Below are positions 46,436 through 55,886 of a stretch of 64,000 nucleotides of DNA, piece by piece (position 1 is the first letter of the stretch; the number at the start of each line of letters is the position of its first letter). This DNA comes from Flavobacterium sp. UBA7680 (GTDB taxonomy: Bacteria; Bacteroidota; Bacteroidia; Flavobacteriales; Flavobacteriaceae), in the NCBI RefSeq assembly GCF_002482975.1, contig NZ_DLHA01000017.1:103459-167458 (forward strand), given 5' to 3'. A model generated the notes under the pieces. It was not told the origin of the DNA. It worked only from the letters and a program-made list of their open reading frames with translations, and did no database searches. The translations under genes and the position numbers were made by a program.

Positions 46436-47902
46436 ATGCGAGTATCAGTAGTCCGAAAAAGTATAAAATTCACCCCAGATTCCAGAAGAGTTGTTGCCCG
46501 ATATTTTATGAATGGTTACGAACGAACCCAGCAAATGGTGCTTCGGATCATGACATTGGATGAAAAACAAGTATTGGAAACTTTAGAGCAAACCCTTCGC
46601 GAGTTTGCCAGACGCCATCGTAATATTTCGGCTATATTTTTTAGACACTGCGAAAAAATCAGGCCTATTATTGAAGCCATGCAGGTCGATTATGAAGGAA
46701 TGTCTTTGAATCGAAAAATGCTTATTGGTTCCTATTGCACCATGGAATATGCGATAGAATCTGCAGCTATTTTTAATCCCTCAATTGTAGAAGATTTTGA
46801 TCAGTCGGGTTTAGAAGTTGGTGAAAAACGTGTTATTATTTCCTTTCGTGCCACGGGCGAAGGTCATATTTCATCGATTGTTTTTAGACGAGGAATTCTA
46901 GACAGAGATAACAATTTGCAGATCATGAAAATTGGTCATCATATTGATAAAGCCGAAATTGAACACAAAACTTTATTCAACAAAGAGCGATTTTTGACTA
47001 AGCTGATCGAAATGCATACCCAGGACAAATACATCGATCAAATCATGCAGGGTTTACCAGATGAATTTGAATTTGCTGTCCTTAAAAATTTATTGACCAC
47101 AGCATTGGGCGATCCGTTGATACGCCAGGAAAGAAGAGTTGCACTCGAAGAAATTCTTTGGTTAGCTAATTCGTTTTATGATTTACAATTCAAACACGAT
47201 TCTGATATTACGGAGCGTGTTATTTTCCCAATATCCGATTCTGAAAGCCGCGGAATTGAAGACGCTCGTTTCGTACGTTTTACCGATGATGATGATTCTG
47301 TTCGTGTTATGGCTACTTATACCGCCTATAATGGTCATGCCATTTTACCAAAATTAATTTCTACAGAAGATTTTTATTCGTTTAGAGTAATGCCTTTACA
47401 CGGAGAAGGCGCTCAAAATAAAAACCTGGCTTTATTTCCACGAAAAATAAAAGGAAAATACGCCATGCTTGCCCGAATCGACGGTGTAAATAATTACATT
47501 ATGTATTCGAACCGAGCGACTCAATGGAACAATCCTATTTTATTGCAGCAGCCGCGTTACACTTGGGAACTTACCCAAATAGGAAATTGCGGTTCTCCGC
47601 TTTGGACCGAAGAAGGCTGGCTTGTCATTACGCACGGTGTTGGTACAATGCGCCGTTATTGCATTGGCGCATCGCTTTTTGATCTTGATGATCCGTCAAA
47701 AGAAATTGGAAGACTTAGCGAACCGTTACTTTCTCCGCTTGAAGACGAACGTGAAGGCTATGTCCCTAATGTCGTATATTCCTGCGGAGCGATTATTCAC
47801 AATAATAGTTTGATATTACCGTATGCTGTTTCTGATTATTCGTCTACTTATGGTGTGGTGGATATGGTGGAATTATTGGATGCTTTGAAGAAGAGTAAGT
47901 AA
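46436..47902 (+). CDS. GH130-family phosphorylase/hydrolase
   Basis: 488 residues, longer than minimal GH130 (~330-390). An N-terminal helical stretch (~40-110, ..LETLEQTLREFARRHRNISAIFF..) precedes the five-bladed propeller. Family blocks: MLIGSYCTMEYAIESAAIFNPS, ISFRATGEGHISS, GIEDARFVRF (acidic residues of the active site), MLARIDGVN, GNCGSPLWTEEGWLVITHGVG and LPYAVSD. GH130 members phosphorolyse or hydrolyse beta-mannosides. This long branch is usually next to mannosyltransferases in Bacteroidetes, but no such neighbour is present here. No signal peptide: cytoplasmic. Confidence 0.88.
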   Translation: MRVSVVRKSIKFTPDSRRVVARYFMNGYERTQQMVLRIMTLDEKQVLETLEQTLREFARRHRNISAIFFRHCEKIRPIIEAMQVDYEGMSLNRKMLIGSYCTMEYAIESAAIFNPSIVEDFDQSGLEVGEKRVIISFRATGEGHISSIVFRRGILDRDNNLQIMKIGHHIDKAEIEHKTLFNKERFLTKLIEMHTQDKYIDQIMQGLPDEFEFAVLKNLLTTALGDPLIRQERRVALEEILWLANSFYDLQFKHDSDITERVIFPISDSESRGIEDARFVRFTDDDDSVRVMATYTAYNGHAILPKLISTEDFYSFRVMPLHGEGAQNKNLALFPRKIKGKYAMLARIDGVNNYIMYSNRATQWNNPILLQQPRYTWELTQIGNCGSPLWTEEGWLVITHGVGTMRRYCIGASLFDLDDPSKEIGRLSEPLLSPLEDEREGYVPNVVYSCGAIIHNNSLILPYAVSDYSSTYGVVDMVELLDALKKSK

Positions 47903-47930
47903 AAATATTGGGGGTTAAAAATACATTTAA

Positions 47931-48470
47931 ATGGTAAAAAAAATTATATGCGTTTTATTTACATTCCTTATTTCTATAGTATTTATTAGTTGTGAGACTA
48001 AAAAAAGTAATTTGGAAGAATCCGTTTATTATGTTGAAAATATTAAACCAATACAAGATTCTATTTTTAAATTAAAAACTTATGGCGCTAAATTAGCTGT
48101 ATGCAGTTTAAAAAAAACTTCTAGTCATACTATAATTAATTTATCTGTACCAGATACTCCTTATAAAATTCATACTAATTATAAGTATAAAAAAATTCAG
48201 GGAGTTAATATTCTGTTTGTAAATTATGATGAAAAACTGATTAATCAAGAAATTCCAAAACAACTTATAAAAGATAAGATTTTAGCATTTAATGGACCTG
48301 AGAATAATGAGCCACCGTACTTAGAGTTTATTTTTTGTCCAAATGATATTAGTTCAATAAAATGTTTTAATAATATCCAGCTTGACGATTTTGATCAGGA
48401 ATTTAGAAAAAACAAAAAGATCTTTAATGAAGATATGTTGGTTAGAAAATGTGACGATAATGAAACTTAA
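47931..48470 (+). CDS. Putative lipoprotein of unknown function
   Basis: 179 residues. Lipobox-like end of the signal peptide ..VFISC (Cys ~21) predicts a lipidated N-terminus. The mature protein is acidic and Lys-rich without a recognised domain (..VSYYVENIKPIQDSIF-like start; ..KHTNYKYKKIQGVNI-like middle). It begins 28 nt after the GH130 gene on the same strand and is clearly more AT-rich than that gene. Together with the next two genes it forms a trio of unrecognised small envelope proteins. Confidence 0.6.
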   Translation: MVKKIICVLFTFLISIVFISCETKKSNLEESVYYVENIKPIQDSIFKLKTYGAKLAVCSLKKTSSHTIINLSVPDTPYKIHTNYKYKKIQGVNILFVNYDEKLINQEIPKQLIKDKILAFNGPENNEPPYLEFIFCPNDISSIKCFNNIQLDDFDQEFRKNKKIFNEDMLVRKCDDNET

Positions 48471-48547
48471 TTCTTTTCATATTCGAGAATTCGAAATTTT
48501 TCCATTTGTAAACTACAGACTGCAAATTCGCAAAAAGAAAACTAGCA

Positions 48548-49018
48548 ATGAATAAATTTTATTTCTTAAGCATATTATGTGTCTTCATAAGTTGTAACAC
48601 CAGAAATCGTATTGATAAAAAATTATTAGATTCGATTACTCAGATCCATATACAAAATAGGGCTATCAATAAATTTGGAGGAATCGAAGAATATAGGATT
48701 AAAAACAAAAAAGAAATCGAATCTATCTGTAAAGATGTGGTTTCATTAAAAAAGGAGAACAACCTACAAACAAAACCCTTTAATGGTACAATCCTTATAA
48801 GATTTTCATACGAAGATAAAGATGGGATAAATGAATACATTAATATTCTAACAACTAATATTATTTTTAAACCTAATGGAGAATATTTTATAGATTATTC
48901 TAGAGGGCAATTTGTCTCAGATCACTTTTTAGCTAGAATTTTAAACTATTTAGAAATAGATAAAAATAAAGTTTCTGCGTTGGATAATTACCAAAAATCC
49001 GAGCAAAATAAGTTATAA
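48548..49018 (+). CDS. Putative lipoprotein of unknown function
   Basis: 156 residues. The signal peptide ends ..CVFISC (Cys ~16), a lipobox. The mature protein has a charged helical stretch (..RIKNKKEIESICKDVVSLKKEN..) and a beta region (..FNGTILIRFSYEDKDG..). I do not recognise the family. It is co-directional with, and 77 nt after, another unknown lipoprotein and 13 nt before a small membrane protein, suggesting an operon. Confidence 0.6.
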   Translation: MNKFYFLSILCVFISCNTRNRIDKKLLDSITQIHIQNRAINKFGGIEEYRIKNKKEIESICKDVVSLKKENNLQTKPFNGTILIRFSYEDKDGINEYINILTTNIIFKPNGEYFIDYSRGQFVSDHFLARILNYLEIDKNKVSALDNYQKSEQNKL

Positions 49019-49031
49019 AAATCAAATACAA

Positions 49032-49454
49032 ATGACCCTTCAATTTAAAATAGATAGCAATTATGATGATGAATTACTTTTATCATATTTGCAGCATCAC
49101 TTAATTAAACAAGAAATTAGCGATGTATCTATTATAAATAACAAGCTTGTACTTAAAAACAATTTATTTAATGGTCAAAGTCAAATGAATAGCTTTGCTT
49201 ATACCGCAGAAGGCTTCTTTTATATCGAACATTTTGAAACTTCTAAAACACTTTATTATACTTATTATAATTTTAGAGTTCTACTATATATTGGTTCTCT
49301 TTTTTTAGTTTTAGGTTTTTTCTTTGAAACATTTAGAATTCTTACTATTGGTATTATTCTAATAACTCTAATTAATCAAACTCTTTATCGTAAAAAACAG
49401 AAAAGATTTATAACTAAAAAAATTTCAGAGTTTATTGCTGCCAATCAAGCTTAA
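49032..49454 (+). CDS. Small membrane protein of unknown function
   Basis: 140 residues. A soluble N-terminal half (~1-80) is followed by two hydrophobic helices (~86-104 and ~106-122) and a basic tail (..YRKKQKRFITKKISEF..). No known domain is visible. It starts 13 nt after the second unknown lipoprotein gene. It converges with the frameshifted TetR gene, whose stop lies 9 nt beyond its own. Confidence 0.6.
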   Translation: MTLQFKIDSNYDDELLLSYLQHHLIKQEISDVSIINNKLVLKNNLFNGQSQMNSFAYTAEGFFYIEHFETSKTLYYTYYNFRVLLYIGSLFLVLGFFFETFRILTIGIILITLINQTLYRKKQKRFITKKISEFIAANQA

Positions 49455-49463
49455 CAATTTTTC

Positions 49464-50038
49464 CTAATCAACTGCAAAACCTCGCAAAACCTTCCCAAGA
49501 TCTTTCTTCATTTCTATTTTATTTTTCTCATTTGAAACATCAGATGAATCTATTTTAAAAATTACAAAGATTAAAAACCCTGAAATTATCATTATAAAAT
49601 CATCAATATTAATTTTAGTTTGACTTGAATTTCTGTTTAGAATGTTCTTTAAAATCTGCCGATTTGATTTAAAATAAGAATCTATAAGAGCAACAATTTT
49701 TCATTTTCATTTGACAGTTTTTCTTTCATTATTAATTTGAAAAATGACAGATTATCAATAACCAAATCGATAAAAAAATCAATATAAATTGAAAGTTTTT
49801 CGGCAGAAGTTTTGTCTTGCAGATCAAGTCTTTTCTCGGCATCTTTAAACTGATCTATTTTACTTTCGAATACAATTAAAAACAGATTTTCTTTCGAATT
49901 AAAATAATAATTGAGCATTGCGGTATTTATGTCTGCCTTTTGAGCAATGAGCCTGACAGTCGTATCTTTTGAACCATAATTGCAAAACAATTCTTCGGCA
50001 ATATCTAGAATGTGTTTCTTTTTACTTTTTGTTTCCAC
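49464..50038 (-). pseudogene. TetR-family regulator, frameshifted near the middle
   Basis: The first frame yields 118 residues: a TetR HTH (..FCNYGSKDTTVRLIAQKADINTAMLNYYFNSKENLF..) and part of the ligand domain, stopping at ..NENEKLLLL. The minus-strand sequence continues in another frame from about 49693 (ALIDSYFKSNRQILKNILNR ... KVLRGFAVD) to a stop at 49464. One missing base near 49693 would give a normal ~191-residue TetR protein. It is last in the efflux operon, 17 nt after the MFS gene, so loss of the ligand domain may leave the pump misregulated, unless this is a sequencing error. Confidence 0.85.
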
Positions 50039-50055
50039 TTTTTCAAAGAGCTAAA

Positions 50056-51654
50056 TTATACGGCAAGAGGCTGTTGTTTTTGATTTCTTGAAGCAACGAT
50101 TTTACTTCCAATAATAAAAACAATTAAAACTATTATGGCGAAACACATTACCAAAGCTCCAATCATAAAAATAGTTCTGTTGGTCAATAACTGACTTTGT
50201 ATTACTGCGGCTTTGTTAATCATTACGTTTGATAAAGCATTTGCCTGATCGATTGTATATCCTTTTGATAAAAACAAATTCTGATAACTTGCACTGCGTT
50301 GTGCCAAATTCTGATCTTGGGTTGTAAGATGTTCTAAAAAACCTAATCTGTATTCTTTATTGTAATTAAGCTGCATTGTATAAAATCCCGAAATAGAATT
50401 TAAAGTCCCAATAAAACGACCATAAGCACAAACAATAATCGCTGTAAATCCGGTAGATTTAGGAACTGCCGCCATCGTTAAAATAAGCACAGGCAAAAAA
50501 ATAAATCCCGAAGCGAATCCTTGTATAAAAACCGGAACAGACAAATCCATAAAAGATAAATTGGGAGTCAATGACCAATACATCCATAAATTGTAAAAAA
50601 TCATGATAAGGAATCCTGTTAATAACAGTTTGGGAACATTCGTTTTGTTTTTAAGAACCATCATCGCAGAAAATGCAATTGCAATGGCAACGCCTGCAGC
50701 ATTATACAATCCTAACTGAACAATATCTGTAGAACTCCAGCCTAAAATTCCGCCTGCATATCCGTAAATTAAATTGATGGTATCTTTTATTCCGTAAAAA
50801 AGAACCAATAGCAATAATCCCAAAATAAACTTGCCGTATTTAAAAGCTTTTAAATCTATAAGCGGTCTTTTAAGATTCGCTTGTTTGTATAAAAAAAGTA
50901 AAAGCATCACAAAACCAAATAGTGCAATTATGCCAATTTTATGAGACGAAAACCAATATTCTTTTGGTCCATAAATCATAACATAAGAAAAAGAAAGGCT
51001 GAAACCGCCAAAGAATATTCCTCCCGTCCAATCTATTTGATACAGCGGAAAAGGGCGGAGTTTCATTTTTGGATGAAAAATAAAATAACAAATTAGGAGT
51101 GCTAAAACCTGCAATGCGATCAATCCAAAATAGGTGAAATTCCAATCCATATTTACTGCAACCCACGAAGAAAGAATTCCGGTAATTACCGATGTTGTTA
51201 AAATGGCAGCAAAGAAAATGGCAGATCCAATCAGCGTTGTTTTTTCTCCCGGCTGAGTTGAAAAAATAACCACTAACATACTTCCCACACAAGTTGCAAC
51301 AACAGTTCCCTGAAAAAATCGCAACACCATAAATACCACAATATCGTGTGTTAGAAAACTTCCGATGTTGATTAAAATACCCAATAAAAAAGCCGTCATT
51401 AAATAGTTTCGCATGGTGAAATAACGCTGTAAACGAAATTGTATCGGCAGGAAAGTTATAATTCCAGAATAGGCTGCCATTAATGACATTGATATATCTT
51501 CGGATTCTACTCCATAAAACGAAACCAAATGCTGTTGTATAAGATTAAAAGAAGAAAATTGTGCCAGTGCTATAAAAAGAATCAAAATCAACAACCAAAA
51601 TGTCACACTTTTGTATTGTATAGCCTTACTGTTTAAAAAAGGATGTGCTTTCAT
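50056..51654 (-). CDS. MFS drug efflux transporter (14-TM, EmrB-like)
   Basis: 532 residues with about 14 membrane helices. It resembles the DHA2/EmrB branch that works with a membrane fusion protein and an outer-membrane channel. Motif-like ..RLQRYFTMRNYLMTAFLLG.. and ..RFFQGTVVATCVGSM.. occupy the loop 2-3 and helix 4 positions. Its ATG overlaps the HlyD stop by 4 nt (ATGA), so translation is coupled. Substrate unknown; drug, bile-salt or fatty-acid export is typical. Confidence 0.9.
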   Translation of the reverse strand: MKAHPFLNSKAIQYKSVTFWLLILILFIALAQFSSFNLIQQHLVSFYGVESEDISMSLMAAYSGIITFLPIQFRLQRYFTMRNYLMTAFLLGILINIGSFLTHDIVVFMVLRFFQGTVVATCVGSMLVVIFSTQPGEKTTLIGSAIFFAAILTTSVITGILSSWVAVNMDWNFTYFGLIALQVLALLICYFIFHPKMKLRPFPLYQIDWTGGIFFGGFSLSFSYVMIYGPKEYWFSSHKIGIIALFGFVMLLLFLYKQANLKRPLIDLKAFKYGKFILGLLLLVLFYGIKDTINLIYGYAGGILGWSSTDIVQLGLYNAAGVAIAIAFSAMMVLKNKTNVPKLLLTGFLIMIFYNLWMYWSLTPNLSFMDLSVPVFIQGFASGFIFLPVLILTMAAVPKSTGFTAIIVCAYGRFIGTLNSISGFYTMQLNYNKEYRLGFLEHLTTQDQNLAQRSASYQNLFLSKGYTIDQANALSNVMINKAAVIQSQLLTNRTIFMIGALVMCFAIIVLIVFIIGSKIVASRNQKQQPLAV

Positions 51655-52694
51655 GATTTTCTGTTTAAAACCGTAACCGTTACATTCATTCCTGATTTAA
51701 CTTCCTTAATATCGCCGGGATTTGCAAACTCAATTTTTACCGGAATTCTTTGAATAATTTTCACAAAGTTTCCTGTTGAATTATCAGCTGGCAAGAGAGA
51801 AAATTTAGATCCAGTCGAAGCTGCAATTGCTTTTATTCTTCCGTCATACGTTTTTCCGGAAATAGCGTCAACTGCAATTTTTACTGTTTGTCCTTCATAG
51901 AAACCATTCACTTGGGTTTCTTTAAAATTAGCCGTAACCCATTTTTCGTTTTCATTTACAATCGAAACCAAAGGCTGTCCCAATTGTACCTGTTGTCCTT
52001 CGAGAATCTGTTTTCGGCCTGTTTTTCCGTTATATGGAGAAGTAATTACCGTGTAAGTCAAATTAATTTTTGCCAATTCCAGTATGGCCTGTTTACGTTT
52101 AATATCGGCATTTAGTAAAGCTTTACGGGTTTTAAGTTCCTGAACTCTCGATTGAGAACTCAGTAAAACATTTTCTGTAGCGTTATAATCGTTTTGCGCC
52201 ACATCATATCTCGTTTTAACCTGTTCGTATTCTTGTCCTGTAACGGCTTCGTCTTTTAATAGTTTTTGATATCTTAAATTATCTTGTTTTTGCTGCCACA
52301 ATCTTGCTTTCGCAGAAGCGATTTGATTTTTACTAACCAGAATTCCCGTTTGCGCCACATTTATTCCGGCATCTAAAACGTTTATTTGTGCATAAGCATC
52401 TTCCAGAACGGCTTCGGCTTCATGAACTTTAGAGATATATTCTCTGTTGTCTAAAACGACCAGCGTATCTCCTTTTTTCACATCCTGATGTTCTTCAAAC
52501 AAAACTTTGGTAATATATCCGCTGGCCCTTGCCGAAACAGGATTGATATAAGATTCCACCTGAGCGTCATTCGTTTCCTCGTAATTTGCTCCGTCTACAA
52601 GGTAAAGTGCAAAACATATAGCTGCCGATGTTATGATTAAGATAGCAGTTATCGTTAATAATGTACTTGAATTTTTATTGCCTGCTGTTTTCAT
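51651..52694 (-). CDS. HlyD/EmrA-family membrane fusion protein
   Basis: 347 residues. One N-terminal membrane helix (~13-31) leads to a periplasmic adaptor. The lipoyl half-motifs are ..NPVSARASGYITKVLFEEHQDVKKGD.. and ..VITSPYNGKTGRKQILEGQQVQLGQ.., flanking a long coiled-coil hairpin (~75-200). The beta-barrel domain is ..EKWVTANFKETQV... This is the EmrA type that links an inner-membrane MFS pump to a TolC channel, both encoded by its operon neighbours. Confidence 0.93.
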   Translation of the reverse strand: MKTAGNKNSSTLLTITAILIITSAAICFALYLVDGANYEETNDAQVESYINPVSARASGYITKVLFEEHQDVKKGDTLVVLDNREYISKVHEAEAVLEDAYAQINVLDAGINVAQTGILVSKNQIASAKARLWQQKQDNLRYQKLLKDEAVTGQEYEQVKTRYDVAQNDYNATENVLLSSQSRVQELKTRKALLNADIKRKQAILELAKINLTYTVITSPYNGKTGRKQILEGQQVQLGQPLVSIVNENEKWVTANFKETQVNGFYEGQTVKIAVDAISGKTYDGRIKAIAASTGSKFSLLPADNSTGNFVKIIQRIPVKIEFANPGDIKEVKSGMNVTVTVLNRKS

Positions 52695-52758
52695 TGTAAT
52701 TGATTATTAATGTTGATTTTGAAATTGATATTGTTATTGAATTTGAAATTGATATTGC

Positions 52759-54090
52759 TTATAAATTCCCCGTTGTATATTGTAATTTGTAGTAAATAAT
52801 TAAGGCGCTGATTTGTGCATTCACGAAAGTGTATCTTGATTCCTGATATAAATTATCAGCATCGAGAAGATCTGTTAATAAGGATAATTGATTAAGATAT
52901 TTTGTATTGATAATTTCAAAATTGACTTTTGCCTGTTCTATAGATTTATCCGTCACTTCAATTCGGTTTAAAGCCTCGCCGTATTTTATATTAAGTGCCG
53001 AGATATCGTCTTTTACATTATCTTTTATCCAGTCTTTTTGAAGTTCGATGGCGTCCAATCTGTATTTTGCTGCTTTTACTTTATTTTTATTTTGATAGAT
53101 GGATGAAATATTATAATTCAGCTTAACGCCCACAAAACCTGCAGAATAAATCTGATCGATAGGTTTAAAAAACAAATAGTTGGGATAATTGAATCCGTAA
53201 GCAGAAATAAAACTCAGCGATGGATAATAATTAGATTTCAGGTTTTTGATTCTAGTCGATTGAATTTTTGAATTCATATCCATCTTTTGAAGCGCATAAG
53301 AATTATTGGCATCGTTTTTATCTGAAATAACTACTTCTTTTAAATTATTGGCCAATAAAGTATCGCTCGGAAAAAGCACTTCTGAATCTGAAACATTGAT
53401 TAAAATGGCTAATCTTTTACTGCCAATTGCAATATCATTTTCGTTTTGGGTTTTGTTTAGTAAAACATTTGATAAGGTTAATTCGGCACGAAGCAGATCG
53501 CTTTTGGTAACGCGCTGGTTTTTATAAAATGAGGTAATATTTTTCAACCTTGCTTCTGCTCTTTTTTCCTGATCCAGAATCAGTTCTTTAAAATGATACA
53601 ATCGAATCAAATCCAGATATTGCACGGCAGTCTGCAAACCAATATTTCCTGCCTGATCTTTAGAATTGATTGCTGCCAAGGCATTGCGATACGAACTTTC
53701 TTCAATAACTGATTTTGTTTTTCCGCCCGAATAAATATTGAAGGCTAAATCGACTCCCAAATTTGCGCCGTCCGGACTTGGCAATCGGCTTACTTGTGTG
53801 GCATCATTCAAACCGTGATCGTATAAAGTTGCTTTAGAAAATCTTTGGTACATTCCGCCAATTCCTAATGTTGGCAGCATTGTATTTTTTGCGTCACTAT
53901 AATCGGCTTGGGCTGCTTTTTGCTCTATGCCAAAAACCTGAACGGTTTTGTTATTTTCCTTTGCCATCGCAACAGCTTGCTGTAAGGAAATATTATGCTG
54001 ATTCACTGGCTTTTCTTGTGCAAAAACAGAAGCACTAAAACCTATAAGCATCAGAATATTTAGGAATGGATTATTTACTATTGTTTTCAT
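52759..54090 (-). CDS. TolC-family outer-membrane efflux channel
   Basis: 443 residues from MKTIVNNPFLN; a start 7 codons upstream is also open, but this one begins directly with the signal peptide (~1-25, ends VFAQ). The mature protein has the two-repeat helical pattern of TolC (..ISLQQAVAMAKENNKTVQ.., ..SDLLRAELTLSNVLLNKTQNEND..; ..YQESRYTFVNAQISALI..). It forms the outer-membrane exit duct. It is 64 nt upstream of the HlyD gene and 95 nt downstream of an AraC gene, all on one strand. Confidence 0.92.
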   Translation of the reverse strand: MKTIVNNPFLNILMLIGFSASVFAQEKPVNQHNISLQQAVAMAKENNKTVQVFGIEQKAAQADYSDAKNTMLPTLGIGGMYQRFSKATLYDHGLNDATQVSRLPSPDGANLGVDLAFNIYSGGKTKSVIEESSYRNALAAINSKDQAGNIGLQTAVQYLDLIRLYHFKELILDQEKRAEARLKNITSFYKNQRVTKSDLLRAELTLSNVLLNKTQNENDIAIGSKRLAILINVSDSEVLFPSDTLLANNLKEVVISDKNDANNSYALQKMDMNSKIQSTRIKNLKSNYYPSLSFISAYGFNYPNYLFFKPIDQIYSAGFVGVKLNYNISSIYQNKNKVKAAKYRLDAIELQKDWIKDNVKDDISALNIKYGEALNRIEVTDKSIEQAKVNFEIINTKYLNQLSLLTDLLDADNLYQESRYTFVNAQISALIIYYKLQYTTGNL

Positions 54091-54185
54091 TTTTTTTAGT
54101 TTAAAATTCATTTGGAATAAGACATGAGAATGCCTGCTCCCGTTTGGAAGTAATTTTTTTAATTATGATAAGTTTACCTGATTTG

Positions 54186-55049
54186 CTATTCGCTCAAATG
54201 GCTTTGTCTAAACTGAACGGGCGATTTGTTTGTTATTTTACTGAAGATTCTGCTAAAATATTTGGGATCGTCAAAACCAATGGTACTGGCAATTTCTTTT
54301 ATACTTAAATCAGAATACCATAACAATCGCTGTGCTTCGCGAATGGCTTCTTCCTGAATGGAATAGGAAACCGTATTGCCTGTAACCATTTTTAAAGTAT
54401 CATTTAAATATCCCAATGAAAGATTCATTAAAGCCGCATATTCCGCTGGGCTTTTTACTTCCTTAAAATTATCGCGCAGTAATTTTCTGAAAGCGGCAAC
54501 TATGGTATTGCTTCTTATTGAATATTGTTTAGTATCCTGAGTTACACTTGCCTGATAAATAGATGTTATTTTGTAAATAAGGGATACAACAATAGATTTA
54601 ATGGCAGGTTTATGAAATGTAGACATATCGTTGACAATTGAAGTATCGTATAATAATTCCATCAATTGAAACAACCATTTTTTTTGGTCTTTTGAAAGAG
54701 TAAGTACAGGTCCCTGATACAAAGATTCTTCTAAGACTGATCTTGAATAATCATCTATTAGATTATGATCAAAAAACAATACCCAACCCTCAATTTTCTG
54801 CGTTTTTATTATGCGCTGTACCTGGCCCGGATACAGGAATAACATGAAGCCGCTGCTAAGATAAACTTCCTTGAAATCAACAAAAAAAGTTCCTTTTCCT
54901 TTGTTAGGCAAAATACAAGCACAAAAATCATTTCTATGTGATTTTGTAATTTCTCTTCCTATCTTTTCTACAAACCCATCATTCATCTTATCTATCATTA
55001 TATCCAGAGTAGATTCGTTTAGTTTTTTAAGTGGAATTATTGTTTTCAT
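54186..55049 (-). CDS. AraC-family regulator of the efflux operon
   Basis: 287 residues. The N-terminal sensor (~1-170, ..YLSSGFMLFLYPGQVQRI..) is cupin-like. The AraC HTH is C-terminal (..LSLGYLNDTLKMVTGNTVSYSI.., ..IKEIASTIGFDDPKYFSRIFSKITNKSPVQFR). It is the first gene of the minus-strand AraC/TolC/HlyD/MFS/TetR run. Upstream lies a 19 bp direct repeat spaced 40 bp apart, a layout suited to an AraC-type activator, so autoregulation of the whole operon is likely. Confidence 0.92.
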   Translation of the reverse strand: MKTIIPLKKLNESTLDIMIDKMNDGFVEKIGREITKSHRNDFCACILPNKGKGTFFVDFKEVYLSSGFMLFLYPGQVQRIIKTQKIEGWVLFFDHNLIDDYSRSVLEESLYQGPVLTLSKDQKKWLFQLMELLYDTSIVNDMSTFHKPAIKSIVVSLIYKITSIYQASVTQDTKQYSIRSNTIVAAFRKLLRDNFKEVKSPAEYAALMNLSLGYLNDTLKMVTGNTVSYSIQEEAIREAQRLLWYSDLSIKEIASTIGFDDPKYFSRIFSKITNKSPVQFRQSHLSE

Positions 55050-55116
55050 TACATCTATTTCTACAGTGCAAAGTTCACCTATAAATAAGTAGTTTTATCT
55101 AATTAAAGACGGTATA

Positions 55117-55175
55117 TGGTGGACGATTCACATATTAACCCATAAATTTACAAAAATGATGGAGGATTCGCTTAT
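55117..55175. promoter_or_regulatory. Direct repeat, possible AraC-protein binding site
   Basis: TGGTGGACGATTCACATAT (55117-55135) and TGATGGAGGATTCGCTTAT (55157-55175) match at 15 of 19 positions and start exactly 40 bp apart, near four helical turns. They lie 68 bp upstream of the AraC gene and 84 bp upstream of the divergent Crp/Fnr gene. Tandem half-sites are typical for AraC-family proteins. Confidence 0.5.
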
Positions 55176-55259
55176 CGTTTTGTGTTTATAAGAGAAATTC
55201 CCGACGCACTAAAGTAAGATTACGTTATCTTTACATATATTATTGTACATCAATTAGTA

Positions 55260-55835
55260 ATGGAATCACTACGCACTATTTTCACCGAAACCTTAGGATT
55301 AAGCTCCAGTCATTTTGAAGAATTCTTAAAAGAATTGCATCTTAAAACCCTCAAGAAAAAAGAACATTTAATTCAGGAAGGTTCTGTCTGCGATTTTATT
55401 GCTATCGTGATTTCGGGAACATTGAGATCGTATGTGCAAAATAATGACGGAGAATTCAATAATGATTTTTATCTCGAAAATAGTTTTGCCAGTGCGTACA
55501 CGAGTTTTTTAACGCAAATGCCAACAAACTGTAATATAGAAGCTTTAACCGATGTTGAGTTGTATTATATTACTTATAAGCAGTTTCATTCGTTGATTGA
55601 TAAAGACACTAATTATTTAAAACTTGCTAAATACATTTCTGATAATTATTTCATCAGAAAATGTAAAAGAGAAACTTCTTTCCTAAAAAATTCTGCAGCC
55701 GAAAGATTAGAAATGATCAGAAAGCTTTATCCAGAAATTGAGCAAAAAGTGCCGCAATATCATATTGCCTCATATTTAGGAATTAAACCGGAGTCTTTAA
55801 GCCGAATAAAACTCTTAACATACATCAATAAATAA
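55260..55835 (+). CDS. Crp/Fnr-family transcriptional regulator
   Basis: 191 residues. The cyclic-nucleotide-binding-like domain is ~20-120 (..HLIQEGSVCDFIAIVISGTLRSYV..), and the winged HTH at the end reads ..VPQYHIASYLGIKPESLSRIKLL. No FNR cysteines are seen. It begins a plus-strand run with a tautomerase (52 nt gap) and an NTF2-like protein, and may regulate them. It is divergent from the AraC gene across a 210 bp region that holds the direct repeat. Confidence 0.9.
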   Translation: MESLRTIFTETLGLSSSHFEEFLKELHLKTLKKKEHLIQEGSVCDFIAIVISGTLRSYVQNNDGEFNNDFYLENSFASAYTSFLTQMPTNCNIEALTDVELYYITYKQFHSLIDKDTNYLKLAKYISDNYFIRKCKRETSFLKNSAAERLEMIRKLYPEIEQKVPQYHIASYLGIKPESLSRIKLLTYINK

Positions 55836-55886
55836 GTCTGTTGTTATAATGAGCTTTGTACTTCATTAATTATTAAATATTGAAGT

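Noticed and set aside
47931..49454. Three unknown small genes considered as a toxin/immunity or defence unit
   Set aside because: No nuclease, pore-forming, ADP-ribosyl or known immunity motif is visible and no secretion marker links them; the idea rests only on small size.
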